Source: DASRDR01 sp963812945 [NCBI: uncultured Candidatus Rokubacteria bacterium] (GTDB taxonomy: Bacteria; Methylomirabilota; Methylomirabilia; Rokubacteriales). From it: a DNA stretch of 64,000 nt. The translations under genes and the position numbers were made by a program. Under the pieces are notes generated by a model that saw nothing but the letters and a program-made list of their open reading frames with translations, had not been told where the DNA came from and ran no database searches. The first letter of the stretch is position 1. Every line of letters begins with the position of its first letter. The stretch lies in the NCBI GenBank assembly GCA_963812945.1, contig CAWEXD010000008.1, positions 2,666,001-2,730,000 of the forward strand, in the 5' to 3' direction. This document shows, one piece after another, positions 59,800 through 64,000 of this stretch.

Positions 59800-60846
59800 C
59801 TAAGAGCCGAGGAGGCGCTGCTGGGCCTGATCCATCCCCGGCTTCCACACGCCCCGCTCGCGATAGAACCGGACGGCGCCGGGGTGATACGGGATCGTCA
59901 CGTCGGGATCCACCGCCCGCTCGCGGGTCCACTCCTGGAGCACCGGGTGAATCGGCGCCAGCTTCTCGACGTTCTCCCAGACGCCCCTCAGCACCGCCTC
60001 GACCGCCGCGTCGGGGACCTGCCGGCCGGCGCCGAGGTAGAGGTCGTAGGCGACCGTGCAGGTGTCCTCGACGATCCCCGTCGACGTCCCGGCCTTCACC
60101 CAGCGCGGGTAGTAGCCGGGCACCGCCTGGCGGAGGCGCGCCTCGCCCTCGGGTGAGCAGTCGGACGAGAGGTACCGGACGCCGACGGCGGCATCGGCCT
60201 CTTTCACCTTCGCCCCGCCGAGCGCGAAGGTGCTCACGTCGGCCCGGCCCTGGACGAGGGCGTCGAGGCCGTCGTTGACCGCCGGCACGGGCACGACCCG
60301 GACGTCGCTCCAGGCGACGCCACCGCTCGCCAGGAGGCCGAACATGTTGTACCAGACCGACAGATGGGCCGGGTACTCGCCGGTCACGCGCTTGCCCCGG
60401 ACGTCCTGCACGGTCCGGATCGGGGAGTCCTTCCGCACCAGGAGCGCGATCAGGAGCGGCGAGCCGCGCATGACGAGGCGGATCCCCGGCGCGGGCGGCA
60501 GCGGGTTCCGGCCGCCGATCTTGAAGCCAGGGCCGCGGAAGGCCAGGCCCATGTCGACGGCGTTGACGACGCCGAACTCGAGCTCGCCCGACTCGAGCAG
60601 CGGGAGAAACGTGCTCGAGCCCGTGTAGGGCTGGACGGTGAGGCGCGCGGTCCCCGCCTCGGTGGCGACCTTGGCCAGGCCGCTCGCCACGGCGTAGAAG
60701 ACCGTCCCCGGCGGGTTGGCGCCGATGCTGGCCCGGGGCGGCGCCGTCTGCGTCCAGCCGATCCCAAGACCGAGCCCGAGAGTCCCGAGTCCCAGGGCCG
60801 CCGCCAGCGCGTTGGCGCGTCGACGCCGTCGCATCATTGCCGTCAT
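59800..60846 (-). CDS. TAXI-family TRAP transporter solute-binding protein
   Basis: 348 residues. Signal/anchor segment at about 10-30 then the TAXI receptor: IGANPPGTVFYAVASGLAKVATEAGTARLTVQPYTGSSTFLPLLESGELEFGVVNAVDMGLAF is the family start. LIALLVRKDSPIRTVQDVRGKRVTGEYP and ALGGAKVKEADAAVGVRYLSSDCSPEG follow. TAXI receptors typically bind small carboxylates. It precedes the fused permease gene in the operon, with a 274-base gap holding a palindromic repeat. Confidence 0.93.
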   Translation of the reverse strand: MTAMMRRRRRANALAAALGLGTLGLGLGIGWTQTAPPRASIGANPPGTVFYAVASGLAKVATEAGTARLTVQPYTGSSTFLPLLESGELEFGVVNAVDMGLAFRGPGFKIGGRNPLPPAPGIRLVMRGSPLLIALLVRKDSPIRTVQDVRGKRVTGEYPAHLSVWYNMFGLLASGGVAWSDVRVVPVPAVNDGLDALVQGRADVSTFALGGAKVKEADAAVGVRYLSSDCSPEGEARLRQAVPGYYPRWVKAGTSTGIVEDTCTVAYDLYLGAGRQVPDAAVEAVLRGVWENVEKLAPIHPVLQEWTRERAVDPDVTIPYHPGAVRFYRERGVWKPGMDQAQQRLLGS

Positions 60847-60866
60847 GGGTCTCCTCCTGGGGGCGC

Positions 60867-61895
60867 TCAGCCGGCGCCGAGCTCCGCTCGCAGCATCTTC
60901 GCCGCGGCTACCATCGCCCGCATCTTGCCGAACGCGGCTTCCCGCGGCAGGTACTTCATCCCGCAGTCCGGGGCCAGGATGACGTTCTCGGCGGGGACGT
61001 GGGGCAGCGCGCGCTTGACGCGCGCCACCACGACGGCTGGGGTCTCGACCGCCGGGTCGCTCAGGTCGAGGCACCCCAGCAGGATCTGCTTCCCCGGGAG
61101 CTTCTCCAGCACCGCGCAGTCGAGCCCTGACTGCGCGGTCTCGATCGACACCTGGCGCACGCTGCACCCCGCCAGCTCGGGCAGGAAGGAGTAGGCCGAG
61201 GGCCGCTGATGGATGATCGCGGCGTAGCCGAAGCAGATGTGGACGGCCGTCGTGCCGGTGACGCCGTCCAGCGCCCGGGTGAGCGCCCGCAGCCCGAACT
61301 GGCGCGCCTTCTCCGGCCGGGCCTGCATGTACGGCTCGTCGACCTGCACGACGTCGGCGCCGGCGGCGAAGAGGTCGCGGATCTCCTCGTTCACCGCGGC
61401 GGCGTAGTCCATCGCCGCCGCCTCGTCGCTCGGGTAGTAGTCGTTCTGCGCCTGTTGGCTCATGGTGAACGGGCCGGGCACGGTCATCTTGATCGGCTTC
61501 GCCGTCTGGGCGCGCAGGAAGCGCACGTCGTCCACCTCGACGGGGTGCCGGCGCCGGACCGGCCCCACGATGCGCGGGACGGGGTTCGGATGGCCGGAGC
61601 GGTCGAGGGCCGTCCCCGGGTTGTCGATGTCGACGCCCTCGAGCGCCGTGGCGAAGCGGTTCGAGTAGCTCTCCCGCCGCATCTCGCCGTCGGTGACGAT
61701 GTCGAGTCCGGCGGCCTCCTGCGCCCGGATCGCGAGGAGCGTCGCGTCGTCCTGCGCCTCCCGGAGCCAGGGCTCCTCCACCCGCCAGAGCTCGCGCGCC
61801 CGCACCCGCGGCGGGAAGCGGCCAGCCAGCCGCTGGCGGTCGATCAGCCAGTCGGGCTGGGGGTAGCTGCCGACGAGCGTGGTGGGGAAGAGCAC
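60867..61895 (-). CDS. MetE-like (cobalamin-independent methionine synthase C-terminal domain) protein 3
   Basis: 342 residues, the third member of this family in the window and only distantly related to the other two. Motifs: LFPTTLVGSYPQPDWL, GLDIVTDGEMRRESYSNRF, ADVVQVDEPYMQ, VHICFGYAAI with the His/Cys metal pair, QVSIETAQSGLD and VILAPDCGMKYLPR with the further Cys. It is the first gene of the TRAP operon, which suggests action on the imported compound. Start ATG 61895. Confidence 0.9.
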   Translation of the reverse strand: MLFPTTLVGSYPQPDWLIDRQRLAGRFPPRVRARELWRVEEPWLREAQDDATLLAIRAQEAAGLDIVTDGEMRRESYSNRFATALEGVDIDNPGTALDRSGHPNPVPRIVGPVRRRHPVEVDDVRFLRAQTAKPIKMTVPGPFTMSQQAQNDYYPSDEAAAMDYAAAVNEEIRDLFAAGADVVQVDEPYMQARPEKARQFGLRALTRALDGVTGTTAVHICFGYAAIIHQRPSAYSFLPELAGCSVRQVSIETAQSGLDCAVLEKLPGKQILLGCLDLSDPAVETPAVVVARVKRALPHVPAENVILAPDCGMKYLPREAAFGKMRAMVAAAKMLRAELGAG

Positions 61896-62034
61896 CTTGC
61901 GCGCAGTATAGCCGGGTGCGGGGCGCGCCGGCGACGCCCGGCCGCGCGCCGATCACCCCGATGCGACCGCCATGGTATGGTAGGCGCCACCCGGCCCGCG
62001 AGAGGAGATCGCGCATGATCCAAGCCACCTGGAC

Positions 62035-62835
62035 GTGGTGGAACAGGCCCTAGCGTCGGCCGGCACGGAGCGGGCCCTCACCGTCCACGGACGGCGGGTC
62101 CAGCTCTTCGAGGGCGGCGCCGGCCGGCCACTCCTCTACCTCCACGGCGCCGGCACCTTCTGGTGGATGCCGGTCCACGACCTCCTGGCCAGACGGCGGC
62201 GGATCCTCCTGCCCGTGCACCCGGGGTTCGGCGCCTCGGAAGGGCTCGAGGCGATCGAGAGCATGGAGGACCTGGTCTTCCACACCCTCGACGTGCTCGA
62301 CGCGCTCGGCCTCGAGCGGGTCGACGTGGTCGGGCTGTCGCTCGGCGGCTGGCTCGGCGCGGAGCTGGCGCTGCGTCACGCGGGACGCGTCGAGCGCCTC
62401 GTCCTGGTCGACGCGGCCGGCGTGCGGGTGCCCGGCGTGCCAATGGGCAACCCGTTCATGCTGCCGCCGCCGAAGGTCCGGGAGCTCATGTTCCACGACC
62501 CCGCGTCGCCGGTCGCCCGGGCGCTCTTCCCCGACGCGCCGCCGCCGGAGCGCCTCGAGACCATCCTCCGCGGCCGCGAGGCGTCGGCCCGGCTCCTGTG
62601 GAATCCCGCGCAGCAATACCGAAAGCTCACGAGCCGGCTCTGGCGCATCGGCGCCCCGACCCTCGTCGTCTGGGGCCGCGAGGACCGGCTGATCCCCCTC
62701 GCCTACGGCGAGGCGTACGCGCGGGGCATCCCGGGGGCGAAGCTCGAGGTCCTCGACCACTGCGGCCACCTCCCGCCGTTCGAGCACCCCGAGCGCTTCG
62801 CCGAGATCGCGCTCGACTTCCTGGAAGGAGGATAG
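62035..62835 (+). CDS. Alpha/beta hydrolase
   Basis: 266 residues from GTG 62035. Catalytic residues are visible: oxyanion motif LYLHGAGTFWW (residue about 36), nucleophile Ser in VGLSLGGWLGAEL near 101, acid Asp in VWGREDRLIP near 215, and His in LDHCGHLPPFEHPERF near 241. An AGGAG site precedes an ATG at 62015, which opens a different 12-codon frame (Trp-rich, ending at 62053) overlapping this start; a frameshift there or a leader peptide would explain it. Its 3' end is copied at 63848-63917. Confidence 0.9.
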   Translation: MVEQALASAGTERALTVHGRRVQLFEGGAGRPLLYLHGAGTFWWMPVHDLLARRRRILLPVHPGFGASEGLEAIESMEDLVFHTLDVLDALGLERVDVVGLSLGGWLGAELALRHAGRVERLVLVDAAGVRVPGVPMGNPFMLPPPKVRELMFHDPASPVARALFPDAPPPERLETILRGREASARLLWNPAQQYRKLTSRLWRIGAPTLVVWGREDRLIPLAYGEAYARGIPGAKLEVLDHCGHLPPFEHPERFAEIALDFLEGG

Positions 62836-62837
62836 CC

Positions 62838-63821
62838 CTGCTCAAGGTCGCATCGGCCCTCGTCCTCGCGCTTCTCGTCGCGCCCCTCGCCGCCGAGGCG
62901 CAATCCGCGAGCCAGACCGCTCGGCTCGGCGTCCTGGTCAACCTCCCGCCGCCCCCCGCCCCCATCGCCGTCGCCTTCATGGATGCGCTGCGAGTAGGCT
63001 TGAAGGAGTCCGGCTATGTCGAAGGGCCGAGCCTCGTGATCCAGGCTCGCTGGGAGCCCGACGTCGGCAAGCTGCCCGGACACGCGACCGCGCTGGTCGA
63101 CGCCAAAGTCGATGCGATCGTCACGTTCACGACGCCCGCGACTCGAGCGGCGATGGATGCCACCCGGTCGATCCCGATCGTGTTCACGATGGTGAGCGAC
63201 CCGGTGGGCAGCGGCTTCGTCGCGAGCCTCGCGAGGCCGGGGGGACACGTCACCGGAGTCACGAATGTCTTCCCCGACCTCAGCGGCAAGCTCCTGGAGC
63301 TCGTGCGCACGGTCGTGCCGAATCTCGCGCGCGCCGCCGTGCTCCTAAATCCAGACAACCCCGGCAAGCGCCTCGATCTCGAGCAGCTCGTACGCGCGGC
63401 CCAGCAGACCCGCGTGACGCTCCAGCCCTATGAGGTCAGGAAGCCGGCGGACTTCGCGTCCGCCTTCGGCGCGATCGAGCGGACACGGCCGGACGCGCTC
63501 ATCACGCTGGTGGAGACCGTGACGTGGCTGCAGCGGCAGGAGATCGTGGACTTCGCGCTCAAACACAGGCTCCCGACGGCGTTCAATCTCGGCGGCCACG
63601 TGGAGGCCGGCGGGCTCCTGTCGTACGCGCCGCGCGTCTCGCTGATTCACCGGCGTGCCGGCGCACTGGCCGGGAAGGTCCTGAAGGGCGCCCGGCCGGC
63701 CGACCTCCCCGTCGAGCAGCCGACCCACTTCGAGCTGGCGGTCAACCTGAAGACCGCCCGGGCGCTCGGCCTCACCGTCCCCCAGGCGGTCCTGGCGCGG
63801 GCGGACCAGGTCATCGAGTAG
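62838..63821 (+). CDS. ABC_sub_bind family substrate-binding protein with a non-canonical start
   Basis: 328 residues with signal peptide (LLKVASALVLALLVAPLAAEAQ) and family stretches SGYVEGPSLVIQARWEP, VDAIVTFTTPATRAAMDATRSIPIVFTMVSDPVGSGFVASLARPGGHVTGVT, GKLLELVRTVVPNLARAAVLLNP and GARPADLPVEQPTHFELAVNLKTARALGLTVPQAVL. No ATG, GTG or TTG lies in frame between the hydrolase stop and the mature domain; a CTG at 62838 sits six bases after a perfect AGGAGG and is the probable start. The same TAGCCCTGCTC junction recurs at 63915. Confidence 0.9.
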   Translation: MLKVASALVLALLVAPLAAEAQSASQTARLGVLVNLPPPPAPIAVAFMDALRVGLKESGYVEGPSLVIQARWEPDVGKLPGHATALVDAKVDAIVTFTTPATRAAMDATRSIPIVFTMVSDPVGSGFVASLARPGGHVTGVTNVFPDLSGKLLELVRTVVPNLARAAVLLNPDNPGKRLDLEQLVRAAQQTRVTLQPYEVRKPADFASAFGAIERTRPDALITLVETVTWLQRQEIVDFALKHRLPTAFNLGGHVEAGGLLSYAPRVSLIHRRAGALAGKVLKGARPADLPVEQPTHFELAVNLKTARALGLTVPQAVLARADQVIE

Positions 63822-63847
63822 ATGCTCTTCTTCTGCCTCTCCCGTGA

Positions 63848-63917
63848 GGGCACCTTCCGCCCTCGAGTATCCGGGCGCTTCGCGGAAGCCGCGCTCGGGT
63901 TCCTCGACGGAAACTAG
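63848..63917 (+). pseudogene. Relic of the alpha/beta hydrolase 3' end
   Basis: About 70 bases matching 62764-62835: it translates to ..GRFAEAALGFLDGN-stop against ..ERFAEIALDFLEGG-stop. It immediately precedes a second ABC_sub_bind start, so the unit hydrolase tail plus ABC_sub_bind gene is tandemly repeated with a 1082-base period. Confidence 0.85.
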
Positions 63918-63919
63918 CC

Positions 63920-64000
63920 CTGCTCCATCTTGCTTCGATCCTCGTGGCTCTCCTCGTGGCGCCGCTCACTGGCGAGGCGCAGCAGCCGAAGGTGCCGCGG
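63920..64000 (+). CDS. Second ABC_sub_bind-type gene (5' end only, runs off right edge)
   Basis: 27 codons from CTG 63920: LLHLASILVALLVAPLTGEAQQPKVPR, a signal peptide very like that of the preceding ABC_sub_bind gene (LLKVASALVLALLVAPLAAEAQ). The junction TAGCCCTGCTC before it is also conserved, again with CTG in the start position. The rest is outside the window. Confidence 0.7.
   Translation, partial: MLHLASILVALLVAPLTGEAQQPKVPR

Noticed and set aside
62163-62837. Upstream extension of the ABC_sub_bind gene into the hydrolase gene
   Set aside because: That part is the +1 shadow of the hydrolase; the signal peptide begins at 62838.

Overview
The window is high-GC bacterial DNA with tightly packed, often overlapping operons (ATGA, GTGA and TGATG junctions) and many GTG starts. 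The gene mix is a contractile injection system, several ABC_sub_bind-type substrate-binding proteins, a branched-chain-amino-acid-type ABC importer, a TAXI-type TRAP transporter, M24 peptidase homologues, MetE-like proteins, cupins and fumarylacetoacetate hydrolases. This recalls soil or sediment lineages such as Candidatus Rokubacteria / Methylomirabilota. The taxonomic placement is inference from gene content only. I saw no rRNA, tRNA, CRISPR array or insertion sequence.

Layout. (1) 1-18957, minus strand: one long operon for an extracellular contractile injection system (eCIS, phage-tail-like particle). In transcription order it encodes a small winged-helix-like protein, sheath, tube, a zinc-ribbon gp26-like baseplate protein, a Pro-rich protein, a DUF4255 cap, an AAA ATPase, an 87-aa protein, a 1929-aa DUF4157 cargo protein, hub/LysM proteins, a gpD-like hub, a gpV spike, a PAAR-like tip, gp25 and a baseplate protein that runs off the left edge. 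(2) 18982-20654: a canonical GG-N10-GC sigma-54 promoter at the head of that operon, preceded by a sigma-54 activator gene with a pseudo-receiver domain. (3) 20988-33401: MATE exporter, histidine phosphatase, ABC_sub_bind proteins and a catabolic series (FAH, gentisate-dioxygenase-like, nucleoside hydrolase, two M24 homologues, 3-hydroxyisobutyrate-dehydrogenase-like, cupin), then a PIN/Phd toxin-antitoxin pair. (4) 33535-38289: Liv-type ABC importer with a fused permease-ATPase. (5) 38484-40774: two tandem MetE-like genes. (6) 40775-49080: an accessory stretch with membrane glycosyltransferase, spermidine-synthase-like, DUF533 and GT2 genes among several small gene relics. (7) 49162-54583: glutaminyl cyclase, PEP-mutase-like, polysaccharide-lyase-like, extradiol dioxygenase-like, a beta-sandwich protein and a beta-propeller lactonase-like protein. 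(8) 54759-56318: PAS-PAS-adenylate cyclase. (9) 56527-64000: amidohydrolase, TRAP permease and receptor, a MetE-like gene, alpha/beta hydrolase and ABC_sub_bind genes.

What stands out. The eCIS cargo gene appears to join two complete DUF4157 modules with two different putative protease domains (an HELGH zincin and a caspase-like His/Cys pair) and a C2-like tail. The particle operon looks to be under dedicated sigma-54 control. In at least two places an ABC_sub_bind gene lies between a full gene and a decayed direct repeat of that gene's 3' end; similar tail relics of other genes are scattered through 40-48 kb. This suggests a recurrent duplication or insertion process anchored at gene 3' ends. 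A palindromic intergenic repeat follows two transporter substrate-receptor genes, and its 20-bp core recurs inside the eCIS operon beside a decamer array. A perfect 12-bp hairpin buries the start codon of the livH-like permease.
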